DNA from: Synergistales bacterium
GTDB lineage: Bacteria > Synergistota > Synergistia > Synergistales > Aminithiophilaceae
Direction: 5' to 3'
DNA: 64,000 nt
NCBI GenBank assembly: GCA_018433595.1
Contig: JAHDQY010000001.1
Coordinates: 62,001-126,000 of the forward strand
In this document: one piece after another, positions 45,164 to 53,562 of the stretch
Numbering within the stretch: position 1 is the first letter of the stretch
Layout of the letters: the number at the start of each line of letters is the position of its first letter
Made by a program: the position numbers and the translations under genes
The notes under the pieces: generated by a model
The model's database searches: none
What the model was told of the DNA's origin: nothing
Seen by the model: the letters and a program-made list of their open reading frames with translations, nothing else

Positions 45164-46558
45164 ATGGAAGAGCTTCGATTCGTCCGCTTCCGTCTGAAGG
45201 GAGAGCCCTTCTTCCCCGATCGCCCCTGGATCCGGGACATCGCCTCCGTCGGTGATCTGGACGCCGTCGCGGCCGAGTCCGACGTCTTCCTGATCGACGG
45301 CGAGGGGCCCCTTGACGACGCCAGGGCTTTTCTGAGGCGGGTCCGGAGCCGTTGGGACTGTTGCGCCAAGCCTCTCTTCCTGCCGGCCTCTCTCGGCGGG
45401 GAGGACGATCTGCTCGCCGACTGCGTCGTCGGCTCCCTCGACGAGGCCTTGCGCCGGGGGAGAGAGATGAGCGCCCGGCTGACCGAGGTCAACGGCGAAG
45501 CGCTGGCCGAGTCCAGGGATTTCCGCCTCCTCGCCTACCTCTTCGTCCGCATGGACGGCGAGATGAGGCCCTACCGCTATCCCTTCACGCCTCAGATCTA
45601 CGGATATCCCGTCGCCGACCTTCTGGCCGGGGAGGGGAGCGACACTCTCTTCTGGCTCCGCACGCTGAGGGATCGGGGCCTTCTGGCCCAGGGAAAGCTT
45701 GTCGACAGAATCCGCTTCTGCCCCAAATGCGACGGCTCTCACCTGAACTACGTCGATGTCTGTCCCAACTGCGGAAGCATCGACATCGTCCGCAAGGAGT
45801 TCATCCACTGTTTCACCTGCGGCCGCGTCGGGGCCTCGGAGGAGTTCCTGCAGGAAAACCGTCTCCGGTGCCCTTTCTGCAGCACCCGCCTGCGCCACCT
45901 CGGATCCGACTACGATCACCCCCTGGAGAGCTACGGCTGCAACGATTGCGGCCACCGCTTCGTCGAAGCCGACGTCGTCGTCAGCTGTCTCTGCTGCGGA
46001 GCCCGCTCCCGGCCCGACGAGCTGACCGTCAAGGCCGTCCACAGCTACCGCATCGCCGAGGCGGGAAAGACGTCGGCCCGGGTCGGCAGCCTTGAAGACG
46101 TCTACGCCCTCCTCGACGGCCTCAACTACGTCGTTCCGGCCTACTTCAGCCAGCTGCTGGACTGGCTTCTTCTCCTGAACCAGCGTCACCCCGACGAGCG
46201 CTTCTCCCTCCTGGCGGTAGGGCTGACGAACCTCGCCCCTCTCTCCGAGAGGGTCGGGAGACAGCGGACGACCCAGCTCGTCGACGCCGTGGCGGGCCGC
46301 CTTCGCCAGCTTATCCGCAGCACCGATGTCACGACCCGAACGGCCCTGGGGACGCTCTGGCTGCTGTTGCCGCGGACCGACGCCGCCGGGGCGGAGATCC
46401 TGGCCGACCGGATTCTGGCGCTGAGAGAACTGGTCTCCGACGGCTCCGGAGCCGCCATCGACTTCAGGATCGCGCGGCTCTCCTCGCCCGACGACCTCGT
46501 CGAAGGCGACAACGCCGCGAGAATCACGGCGCGGATGGCAGGGGAGATCGAGGCCTGA
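45164..46558 (+). CDS. Zinc-ribbon protein with degenerate GGDEF-like C-terminus (TackOD1-like)
   Basis: The 464-aa protein has an N-terminal alpha/beta part with receiver-like turns (VFLIDGEGPLDDARAFLRRV), a central region with six CxxC pairs (CPKC, CPNC, CFTC, CPFC, CNDC, CLCC, residues ~185-280) making three probable zinc ribbons, and a C-terminal domain (VGLTNLAPLSERVGRQRTTQ, LRQLIRSTDVTTRTALGTLW) laid out like a GGDEF domain but with ALGTLW where the signature should be. It is therefore unlikely to make c-di-GMP; it may bind it or signal to the synthase. The arrangement resembles TackOD1-type proteins; that name is tentative. AAGGAGGG site upstream. Confidence 0.7.
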   Translation: MEELRFVRFRLKGEPFFPDRPWIRDIASVGDLDAVAAESDVFLIDGEGPLDDARAFLRRVRSRWDCCAKPLFLPASLGGEDDLLADCVVGSLDEALRRGREMSARLTEVNGEALAESRDFRLLAYLFVRMDGEMRPYRYPFTPQIYGYPVADLLAGEGSDTLFWLRTLRDRGLLAQGKLVDRIRFCPKCDGSHLNYVDVCPNCGSIDIVRKEFIHCFTCGRVGASEEFLQENRLRCPFCSTRLRHLGSDYDHPLESYGCNDCGHRFVEADVVVSCLCCGARSRPDELTVKAVHSYRIAEAGKTSARVGSLEDVYALLDGLNYVVPAYFSQLLDWLLLLNQRHPDERFSLLAVGLTNLAPLSERVGRQRTTQLVDAVAGRLRQLIRSTDVTTRTALGTLWLLLPRTDAAGAEILADRILALRELVSDGSGAAIDFRIARLSSPDDLVEGDNAARITARMAGEIEA

Positions 46559-47895
46559 TGGAGCTGAAAGCGGCCTTCTTCCAGGTCCTGAGCCTCATCC
46601 TCGGCGATCCCCTTTCGTCGCGGACCTGGGAGATCGTCTTCAAGTTCATCCCCTTCGTTCTCTTTTTCGAACTGCCTCTCTATGTCGTCATCATCCTCGG
46701 CGTCCTCCGCCACGGTCTGACCCGGATGTGCGAGGTGCCCTGGCGGAGCGGCTACTGCCCCTCCGTCTCCTGCATCGTCACCTGCTACAGCGAGGGGGAG
46801 GCCGTCAAGCTGACGATCCGCTCGCTGGCGGAGCAGATCTACCCCGGCCCGATCCAGATCGTCGCCGTCGTCGACGGGACGGCCCGAAACGCCGCGACCT
46901 ACGCCGCCGCCAGGGAGATGGAGGAAGTCCTGGCGACGATGAAAAACCGCAGCCTCAAGGTCCTTCCCAAGCCGCAGCGGGGAGGGCGCGTCTCGGCCCT
47001 CAACGCGGCCAGGAATTTCACCGAAGGCGAGATCGTCATGGCCATCGACGGCGACACCTCCTTCGACAACGACATGGTCGAACGGGCGACGCGCCATTTC
47101 GAAGATCCCCGGGTAGGAGCCGTCGCGGGCTGCCTGAGGGTCCGCAACGCCTGGACGAGCCTGGCGACGCGTCTCCAGGCCATCGAATACTTCCTCTCCA
47201 TCCAGGCCAGCAAGACGGGGCTGAGCGCCTTCAATCTCGTCAACAACATCTCCGGAGCCTTCGGCGTCTTCCGTCGGAGCGTCGTCGACCTCGTCGGGGG
47301 CTGGGACTCGGGGACGGCGGAGGACCTGGACATCACCTTGAGGATCAAGAACTACTTCGGCCGCTACGACCGGGGCTTCCGGATCGTCTTCGACCCCGAG
47401 GCCCTGGGATTCACCGATGTCCCCGAGACCTTCAGAGGCTTCCTCCGTCAGCGTCTCCGCTGGGACGGCGATCTCTCCTATCTCTACTTCCGCAAGCACT
47501 GGCGCTCTTTCGCGCCGCGCCTCGTCGGCTGGAAGAATTTCCTGGCCATGGTCTGGACGGGGCTCTTTCTGCAGATCGTCATGCCGATCCTCATCATCTT
47601 CTACACCTTCTATCTCCTCGTCTCCTATCCTCCGGCTTTTGTCGCCTCCGTTCTGATCCTTGTCTACCTCTTCTACCTGGCCATGACGATCCTTCTTTAC
47701 GTCCCCTTCGTCCTCCTCCTCTCGGAGCGTCCCGGGACGGATCTGGCCCTCATGCCCTGGATCGTCCTTTTTCCCCTCTTCGCCTTCGTCGGACGGATCA
47801 ACAACGCCCTGGCCACTCTCTGGGAACTCCTGGGCCGAGGCCACGAAGACACGGGCATGGCCCCCTGGTGGGTCACGCGGAAGAGCAGGTTCTGA
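46558..47895 (+). CDS. Processive family 2 glycosyltransferase (exopolysaccharide synthase)
   Basis: The 445-aa inner-membrane enzyme has an N-terminal span (FIPFVLFFELPLYVVIILGV), GT-A core with SVSCIVTCYSEGEAVKLTIR, VMAIDGDTSFDNDMVERA (DxD), GTAEDLDITLRIK (acid) and FLRQRLRWDGDLSYLYFRKH (QRLRW, binding the acceptor), then C-terminal spans (FLQIVMPILIIFYTFYLLVS and others). These motifs are those of cellulose, hyaluronan and PNAG synthases; the sugar polymerised is not predictable. ATG overlaps the stop of the previous gene (TGATG). Confidence 0.92.
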   Translation: MELKAAFFQVLSLILGDPLSSRTWEIVFKFIPFVLFFELPLYVVIILGVLRHGLTRMCEVPWRSGYCPSVSCIVTCYSEGEAVKLTIRSLAEQIYPGPIQIVAVVDGTARNAATYAAAREMEEVLATMKNRSLKVLPKPQRGGRVSALNAARNFTEGEIVMAIDGDTSFDNDMVERATRHFEDPRVGAVAGCLRVRNAWTSLATRLQAIEYFLSIQASKTGLSAFNLVNNISGAFGVFRRSVVDLVGGWDSGTAEDLDITLRIKNYFGRYDRGFRIVFDPEALGFTDVPETFRGFLRQRLRWDGDLSYLYFRKHWRSFAPRLVGWKNFLAMVWTGLFLQIVMPILIIFYTFYLLVSYPPAFVASVLILVYLFYLAMTILLYVPFVLLLSERPGTDLALMPWIVLFPLFAFVGRINNALATLWELLGRGHEDTGMAPWWVTRKSRF

Positions 47896-47956
47896 TTCCG
47901 TGGAGCTCGGGAGGCGGGCGTGTCCCGGCGGCTCCTCTTCGGAGGAGAAAAAAAGA

Positions 47957-47988
47957 GCCGGGAGGAAAGGTTTCTCTCTCCTCCCGGC
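47957..47988. terminator. Bidirectional terminator between EPS operon and aldehyde dehydrogenase operon
   Basis: Ten-base-pair stem GCCGGGAGGA/TCCTCCCGGC with a run of A on its left side (T-run for minus-strand transcripts) and GTTTTC on its right. Confidence 0.75.
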
Positions 47989-47998
47989 GAGCTCGTTT

Positions 47999-48211
47999 TC
48001 AGACGTTCTTGCGCTCAGCCATGAAGAGCTTCAGCCGGCGGAGGAACTCCTCAGGATCTTCCCCTCGCTTTTCCAGATACTCCCGAAGCGTCCCGGGCAG
48101 GCAGCCGGAGCAGGTGAAGGGCGAAAGCTTCCGGTCGAGAAAAAAGGCGACGGCCTCGGGTGATCCCGTCAGGAACTCCTCAAGGGGAAGATCCAGCTCG
48201 GGCGAAGTCAT
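47999..48211 (-). CDS. Small DUF1858-like Cys protein
   Basis: The 70-aa protein (PLEEFLTGSPEAVAFFLDRK, FTCSGCLPGTLREYLEKRGE) has the helix-CxxC-helix layout of DUF1858-like small proteins. Its ATG lies just 5 nt after the aldehyde dehydrogenase stop, so the two are co-transcribed. It may bind a metal or act as a redox partner; this is inference. Confidence 0.7.
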   Translation of the reverse strand: MTSPELDLPLEEFLTGSPEAVAFFLDRKLSPFTCSGCLPGTLREYLEKRGEDPEEFLRRLKLFMAERKNV

Positions 48212-48216
48212 GAGGC

Positions 48217-49692
48217 TCAGTAGAAACCCAGCTTCTTCTCGGAGAGGCTCATGAAGATGTTTTTCTTCTGCGTGTAGTGTTCGAGCATCATCTTGTGAGT
48301 CTCCCTTCCGATGCCGGATTTCTTGTAGCCGCCGAAGGGCGAATGGGCGGGGAGGCTGTTGTAGTTGTTGATCCACATCCTGCCCGTCTCGATGCCCCTG
48401 GCCACCCGGAAGGCCCTGTTGATGTCTTTGGTCCAGACGGCTCCGCCCAGGCCGTACTCGCTGTCGTTGGCCATACGGATCACTTCGTCTTCGTCGCGGA
48501 AAGGGATGACGCAGGCGACGGGGCCGAAAATCTCCTCCTGGGCCACGCGCATCCTGTTGTCGACCTCCGCCAGGAGGGTGGGTTCCATGAAGCTTCCCTT
48601 GGCCAGCTCGTCCCGGGTCAGACGGTTGCCGCCGCAGGCGACCTTTGCGCCCTCCTTGCGTCCGATTTCCACGTAGCCCAGGATCTTCTGCAGCTGCACC
48701 TCGTTGATCTGGGAGCCCATCATGGTGTCTTCGAGCCAGGGGAGCCCCACCTTGACGGCCTTGAAGGCTTTGACGGCCTCTTCCAGGAAGCGGTCGTAGA
48801 TCTCCTCATGGACAAAGACGCGGGAGCCGGCGCAGCAGACCTGCCCCTGATTGAAGAGAATCCCCATGAGAAGACCCTCCAGGGCCTTCTCCCAGGGGCA
48901 GTCGGGGAAGTAGATGTTCGCCGATTTCCCGCCCAGCTCCAGGGTGGAGGGGATCAGCTTTTCCGCGGCGGCCTCGGCGATGGAGTAGCCGATCTCCGTC
49001 GACCCGGTGAAGGCGAGCTTGCGGAACCCCTGATGCTGGAGCATGCAGTCGCCGGCCCTCGAACCCCTTCCGGTGACGATGTTGACGACCCCCGGAGGCA
49101 GGACTTCCGTCAGGATCTTGCCCAGCTCCAGCAGGCTCAGGGATGTCGCGGAAGAGGGCTTGATGACGACGCAGTCGCCGGCGGCGAGGGCGGGAGCGAT
49201 CTTCCAGGCCCCCATGAGGAGCGGGAAGTTCCAGGGAATGATCTGGCCCACGACGCCCAGAGGCTCATGAAGGATGATGCTCATGGTTTCGTCGTCGATC
49301 ATCACGGCCTGCCCCTCCTCCGTCCTGGCCGCCGCGGCGAAGTAGCGGAAGTGGTCGGAACTCAGCGGGACGTCGATATTGCGGGTCTCGCGGATGGGTT
49401 TCCCGTTGTCCAGCGTCTCGATCATGGCCAGCCTCTCGGTGTTCCCGTCGATGAGATCGGCGATCCGAAGCAGCATGGCGGCCCGTTCCTGGGGGCTTAC
49501 CCGCCGCCAGCTCTCGAAGGCCTTCCATGCCGCCTTCACGGCATCGTCCACGTCCTCCTTTCCCGCGTCGGCACAGAGGGACAGCTTCCTTCCGTCCGCG
49601 GGACAGGTGGATTCAAAGGTCTCTCCGCTCCGGGGCTCCACCCAGTTTCCTCCGATGAGCAGCTTGTATTTCGCTTCCACCACGTTTTCCAA
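48217..49692 (-). CDS. NAD(P)-dependent aldehyde dehydrogenase
   Basis: The 491-aa ALDH superfamily enzyme oxidises an aldehyde to the acid. PWNFPLLMGAWKIAPALAAG, FTGSTEIGYSIAEAA (coenzyme site), LELGGKSANI (general-base Glu), FNQGQVCCAGSRVFVHEEIY (catalytic Cys) and PFGGYKKSGIGRE are intact. The TTG at 49692 has GGAGGG 6 nt upstream and is the preferred start; an in-frame TTG at 49719 is less well placed. Substrate unknown; wide range typical for this class. Confidence 0.93.
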   Translation of the reverse strand: MENVVEAKYKLLIGGNWVEPRSGETFESTCPADGRKLSLCADAGKEDVDDAVKAAWKAFESWRRVSPQERAAMLLRIADLIDGNTERLAMIETLDNGKPIRETRNIDVPLSSDHFRYFAAAARTEEGQAVMIDDETMSIILHEPLGVVGQIIPWNFPLLMGAWKIAPALAAGDCVVIKPSSATSLSLLELGKILTEVLPPGVVNIVTGRGSRAGDCMLQHQGFRKLAFTGSTEIGYSIAEAAAEKLIPSTLELGGKSANIYFPDCPWEKALEGLLMGILFNQGQVCCAGSRVFVHEEIYDRFLEEAVKAFKAVKVGLPWLEDTMMGSQINEVQLQKILGYVEIGRKEGAKVACGGNRLTRDELAKGSFMEPTLLAEVDNRMRVAQEEIFGPVACVIPFRDEDEVIRMANDSEYGLGGAVWTKDINRAFRVARGIETGRMWINNYNSLPAHSPFGGYKKSGIGRETHKMMLEHYTQKKNIFMSLSEKKLGFY

Positions 49693-50662
49693 GGTTCTCC
49701 CTCCTGTCTCGAGAGTCAAGGTCCACGACCGGGAAAGGCTCTCCCGGCATCCCTCCGGCGCGACAGCCTGCTTCTGCGCCGGATTCCGACGGTGCGGAAG
49801 TCTCTCCTTCCGATGACCACCTCCTTAGGGGAGCCGGTCTCCGCTCTTTTTCCGGCTCCGTCGGCGCTGCACACAGCCGAAGCCGCTTCCGGAGGAAGCG
49901 GCGGAAAACTTGCCGGGAAAGTGTGGGAAAGGGGCTTTGGCGGAGGTCGATGTTGATGCGGTCGGAACAGCTTGTCGTAACGGAAGGGAGCGCTCTCGTT
50001 TCGGCCCGTCGCGCGTTCTTCCCGGCCACCGTGGAACACCGGCCGCCGCCGTCCGAGGCGCCAGACGGCGGCGAATCCTTTTCCTCGGCTTCGGAGACGT
50101 TTCCTGATGGAGAAGGGGGGAAGCTCTTTCCGATTCCGTGCCTTGCGTTCCCGCCCTCCGGGGAAAGGTGAAAGGAGGTGTTTCCGTCGCGGTCCTTCCG
50201 TACAAGACAAGGATCTTCCGGACCGCTTTCGAAGGGCCCTCTTCTTCGGGGCTCCGACGGCCGTTTCAGAAGGAAACGTCCCTGCCGGCGGTTTTCCGGT
50301 CGCTTCGTCGCTTTCTTGCATTCTCACTTTACCTCGCTGCCGGAGGTTTGTCAACAGATTAACGATCGGCCTGAAGTTCAGGGGAGTTCCGGACTCGAGG
50401 ACGGCATCGCCTGACGCCGGATCAGGATGGTGTCATGGACCTAAAAGCCTATGAATGCTTGGTTCGTAGCGAGTCTGCCGCCAGCAGGTCTTTGTCCGGG
50501 CCGTTCCAGACGGCAAAGCCAAGGCTCTCCTCGGATGTACCTCAAGGAGTCGGAGCTCAGGTATAACTGTAGGCAACATAGCCGGTTCGATAAAGAGAAG
50601 CGAGCCACCGATATGACACAATGAACGTGTCGAAAGGGGACAGAATCAATCGGGGAAAATCG
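49693..50662. other. Long gene-free region with aldehyde dehydrogenase leader
   Basis: 970 nt without a credible gene. The minus strand part from ~50320 to 49693 would be the leader of the aldehyde dehydrogenase mRNA; it includes strong GC hairpins (for example near 50050, arms CGCCGCCGTC/GACGGCGGCG, and near 49890, CCGCTTCC/GGAAGCGG). The frames open here give Arg/Pro-rich noise. 50430-50640 may be old mobile-element sequence but I cannot name it. AAAGGGGACAG (50634-50644) resembles the GGGGACAG motifs at 57036-57068. Confidence 0.5.
50326..50354 (-). promoter_or_regulatory. Near-consensus promoter far upstream of aldehyde dehydrogenase
   Basis: On the minus strand TTGACA (50349-50354), exactly 17 nt, TAAAGT (50326-50331). 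Start near 50320, giving a ~630-nt leader to the aldehyde dehydrogenase start at 49692. Confidence 0.55.
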
Positions 50663-51451
50663 TCACACGACGCGAAGCGGCATGACCAGATCGTAGGGAT
50701 TGCTCTCTATGTCTATCTTGCCAATATGAACGTCGACGGAGAAACTGGATCTCATGTTCTCCCTGTTGATGATCGCCGCGCTCGCGCCGAAACGGCAGTT
50801 ACCCCTGCCGTCCAGAAGCAGGGCCTTCCCGGAGATCCTAAGAGCGTGGGCGGGATAATGGGTGTTGAATATGGAGCATATGCCCTTTTCCGATGCCAGT
50901 CTCCGCACCACGTCAAGGACGATGAGCTGGTTCTTGTAGTCCAGGTTCGATTCGGGTTCGTCCAGAACCAGTATCCTGGGCTCCGCCGCCAGAGCCCTGG
51001 CGATAAGGACCATCTGGAGCTCTCCTCCGCTCATGCAGCAACAGGGCTTGGCGGCAAGATGGGATATGCCGATGGTCTCCATGGCATTCCTGGCGGCTTC
51101 GTAGTCCTTCTTTGACGGCTGGCTGACGATCCTTATGTGGGCGTTTCTGCCCATCAGGACCATCTCCTCGGCGGTGTAGGAGAAGAACATGCCCTTGGCC
51201 TGGGGAACGTAGGCCACGGATTGCCACAGTTCCCGGATCGGGATGGTCCTTAGATCGACGCCGTCGAGCCTGGAACGGCCCTCCCGCCAGGGCAGCATTC
51301 CCATCATGCATCGGAGAAGGGTGGTCTTGCCTGCCCCGTTAGGCCCGAGGACGGCCAGCACGTCCCCCTCCCCGACGGAGAAGGCGACCTTTCTCAACAC
51401 CACCCTGTCTGAAGAATAATAAAAAGAGCCGTTTTCAACCTCGAAGGTCAA
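50663..51451 (-). CDS. FecE/BtuD-type ABC transporter ATP-binding protein
   Basis: The 262-aa ATPase (TTG start after GGGAGGG) has Walker A GPNGAGKTTLLRCMMG, Q-loop YVPQAKGMFFSYTAEEMVLM, signature CCCMSGGELQMVLIARALAA, Walker B ILVLDEPESNLDYKNQLIVL and an H-loop-like FNTHYPAHALRIS. It is last in the nitrogenase-like operon and overlaps the permease stop by 4 nt. This family powers import of siderophores, haem, corrinoids or other metal chelates. Confidence 0.93.
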   Translation of the reverse strand: MTFEVENGSFYYSSDRVVLRKVAFSVGEGDVLAVLGPNGAGKTTLLRCMMGMLPWREGRSRLDGVDLRTIPIRELWQSVAYVPQAKGMFFSYTAEEMVLMGRNAHIRIVSQPSKKDYEAARNAMETIGISHLAAKPCCCMSGGELQMVLIARALAAEPRILVLDEPESNLDYKNQLIVLDVVRRLASEKGICSIFNTHYPAHALRISGKALLLDGRGNCRFGASAAIINRENMRSSFSVDVHIGKIDIESNPYDLVMPLRVV

Positions 51452-52467
51452 AGCTGATTCCCTCCCGTTTTTTTCAGCAGAAAGATAAAAAAGGGTGCCC
51501 CCACGGTAGCGGTAAGTATCGAAACGGGGATCTCCGCCGCCGTGGCGCTGCGGGCGGCCGTATCGATGACAAGCAGAAACACCGCGCCAAGGCTCATGCT
51601 GGCCGGGACCACGTATCTATTGTTGCTGCCGAAGAGCATTCTGGATATGTGGGGCACCAGAAGGCCTATCCATCCGACCTGACCGCACATGGAGATTGCC
51701 GATGCGGTGATCATGGTGGCGGCGGTAACGATCACGAGTCGCAGGGCCTTGACGCTGACTCCCATGGATCTGGCTTCGTCCTCCGTAAGGGAAAGGACGT
51801 TCAGCTTCCATCTCATGGCGTAGATTACCGCAAGTCCGACCAATATAAAGGGAGCCCCCACCATCAGGTTTCGAAAGGTTACGCTGGAGAGGCTTCCCAT
51901 CAGCCAGTAGGTTATGGCGGGAAGCTTATCCTCCGGGTCCGCCATGTATTTGACCAACGAGACAAAGGCCTGAAACATGGAGGAGACGACGACCCCCGAC
52001 AGGATCATCATCAGCACCGAGGACTGTCCCTTCCTTCTGCTTATCCAGTAGGTCAACAGGACTGCTGCCAGTCCGACGGCCAGAGCCATGGCCTGTATCC
52101 ACAGCAGGTTCTCCCAGGCAAGAAGGGCCAGAACCGCCCCGAAAGAGGCCCCCGCCGCCACTCCCAGCGTATCTGGAGTGGCGAGAGGATTGGTGAATAT
52201 GGCCTGAAAGGCGGCCCCCGACACGGCAAGCCCCGCGCCGGAAAGAAGGGCCAGAAGCACCCTGGGCAACCGTATGTTGACGATCACGCTGTAGTTTTGG
52301 GGATCCAGGCCGTCCCTTCCGAAAAGAGCGCCCTTTATCAGCACCTGGAAGGACTCCCCTAGGGTCAGGGAGTATCGGCCCACGCCGATGCAGAAGAGCC
52401 CGACGATCAGGGGCAGTACAACCAGCCCCCCTATCGCAAGAACTCGGAAAAAAGGCTTGCCCGTCAA
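51448..52467 (-). CDS. FecCD/BtuC-type ABC transporter permease
   Basis: The 339-aa permease with ~10 spans has FCIGVGRYSLTLGESFQVLI, NIRLPRVLLALLSGAGLAVS, GAAFQAIFTNPLATPDTLGV and CGQVGWIGLLVPHISRMLFG, the FecCD signature regions. The TTG start is 3 nt after the binding-protein stop. Probably homodimeric as only one permease gene is present. Confidence 0.93.
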   Translation of the reverse strand: MTGKPFFRVLAIGGLVVLPLIVGLFCIGVGRYSLTLGESFQVLIKGALFGRDGLDPQNYSVIVNIRLPRVLLALLSGAGLAVSGAAFQAIFTNPLATPDTLGVAAGASFGAVLALLAWENLLWIQAMALAVGLAAVLLTYWISRRKGQSSVLMMILSGVVVSSMFQAFVSLVKYMADPEDKLPAITYWLMGSLSSVTFRNLMVGAPFILVGLAVIYAMRWKLNVLSLTEDEARSMGVSVKALRLVIVTAATMITASAISMCGQVGWIGLLVPHISRMLFGSNNRYVVPASMSLGAVFLLVIDTAARSATAAEIPVSILTATVGAPFFIFLLKKTGGNQL

Positions 52468-52470
52468 CGA

Positions 52471-53562
52471 TTACACCCCATCGGCGGCCTCTCTCACGGG
52501 ATTGAATATGCTTTCTATATCCCTGTCCGAGAGCTCCATCCCGTAAAACCTCCGATAGTAATCCCGAACCTCCTTCTTCAGATCCATATCGCCGAAAAGC
52601 TCGGGGTGGTTGTTCTTGGCCAGGAACTTAAGACACAGAGGGGAATCTCCCGAGGGCGGGAACCATCTGTATATGCCCAGGGGGAACTTGAAGATCTTTC
52701 TGTCCCTGACGGCCTTGACTCCGCTCCAGTCGTGGTTGGGGAGCCCCTTGTTCTGATAGAGGTCCTCGGGCATGAAGCGCGAAAAATTAGTGATGTAAAT
52801 GATATCGGGGTTCCACTCGTACACCTGCTCCATGTTGATGTCGACCATGCCCTTAAGTTCGGCGGCCACGTTGATCGCACCGGAGGCGTCGCACCAGTAC
52901 TGCCCGTAGAAATTGCTGCCGGAGGTCTTGAACTGGGTCTCGCTGTAGTGGAAGAGGATCAGGACCCTGGGCCTGTCCTTAGCCGGCACCCCGGCTACCC
53001 TCTTCTGGATCTCGTCGTAGGTCTCCCTGCCGTACTCCACTATGGCCTTTACGGAGTCCTCCTTCTGGAAGACCTCGCCGAGAAGTTCCAGCCATCCGTT
53101 CAGGGTCTCCATGACGTTGAACTTCTTCGTCGAGGTGCTGAAGGCCACCGCCGGTATGCCGGCCTTCTCGAGCACGGTCTTGTCCCTCACGTTGGAGGCG
53201 TTGTAGAGAACCACGTCGGGACGGAGCTTGAGCAGCTCCTCCACGTTGATCTCTCCTTTTTTTATGAAGGACGAATCCACGTCGACGACCTCGGGAGCGA
53301 CCCTTGGCAGCATGGAGTGGCGGGCTGCGCTCAGGGAGGCGGGGTGCATCCCCACCAGCCTGTCCGCCGATCCGTTAAACAGCACGTAGACCGAGGGGAG
53401 GGGCCATGGGGAAGTTATGACGACTCTCTCGATCTTATCGGGAAGGGTTACCCGATCTCCGGCCTGGTCCGTAATGACCCGGGAGGCGGCCTCCACGACT
53501 CCTCCTATGGAAAACAGCGTCAGGGCCATCGCAAAAAACAGCTTGACTGCGTTTTTTCTCAC
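52471..53562 (-). CDS. Periplasmic binding protein of FecB/BtuF type, nitrogenase-like operon
   Basis: The 363-aa type III binding protein has a signal peptide (KLFFAMALTLFSIGGVVEAA), then VITDQAGDRVTLPDKIERVV, NVEELLKLRPDVVLYNASNV and EQVYEWNPDIIYITNFSRF. The GTG start overlaps the NifK-like stop by 4 nt with GAAAGGAG inside that gene. It likely binds a metal chelate, haem-like or corrinoid ligand; the ligand cannot be read from sequence. Its tight coupling to the reductase genes implies that the imported compound is linked to them. Confidence 0.9.
   Translation of the reverse strand: MRKNAVKLFFAMALTLFSIGGVVEAASRVITDQAGDRVTLPDKIERVVITSPWPLPSVYVLFNGSADRLVGMHPASLSAARHSMLPRVAPEVVDVDSSFIKKGEINVEELLKLRPDVVLYNASNVRDKTVLEKAGIPAVAFSTSTKKFNVMETLNGWLELLGEVFQKEDSVKAIVEYGRETYDEIQKRVAGVPAKDRPRVLILFHYSETQFKTSGSNFYGQYWCDASGAINVAAELKGMVDINMEQVYEWNPDIIYITNFSRFMPEDLYQNKGLPNHDWSGVKAVRDRKIFKFPLGIYRWFPPSGDSPLCLKFLAKNNHPELFGDMDLKKEVRDYYRRFYGMELSDRDIESIFNPVREAADGV

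Noticed and set aside
44072-46189. 705-codon minus-strand frame opposite the adaptor and zinc-ribbon genes
   Set aside because: Shadow frame; the plus-strand proteins have recognisable domains and ribosome sites.
49716-50354. 212-codon minus-strand frame in the leader of aldehyde dehydrogenase
   Set aside because: Arg/Pro/Ser-rich with no ribosome site at the start and no fold-like pattern; treated as untranslated leader.
50433-50621. 62-codon minus-strand frame (reads ...IPELRLLEVHPRRALALP...)
   Set aside because: It looks like sequence seen near old mobile elements, but I cannot tie it to a family and it has no ribosome site, so it is not listed as a gene.
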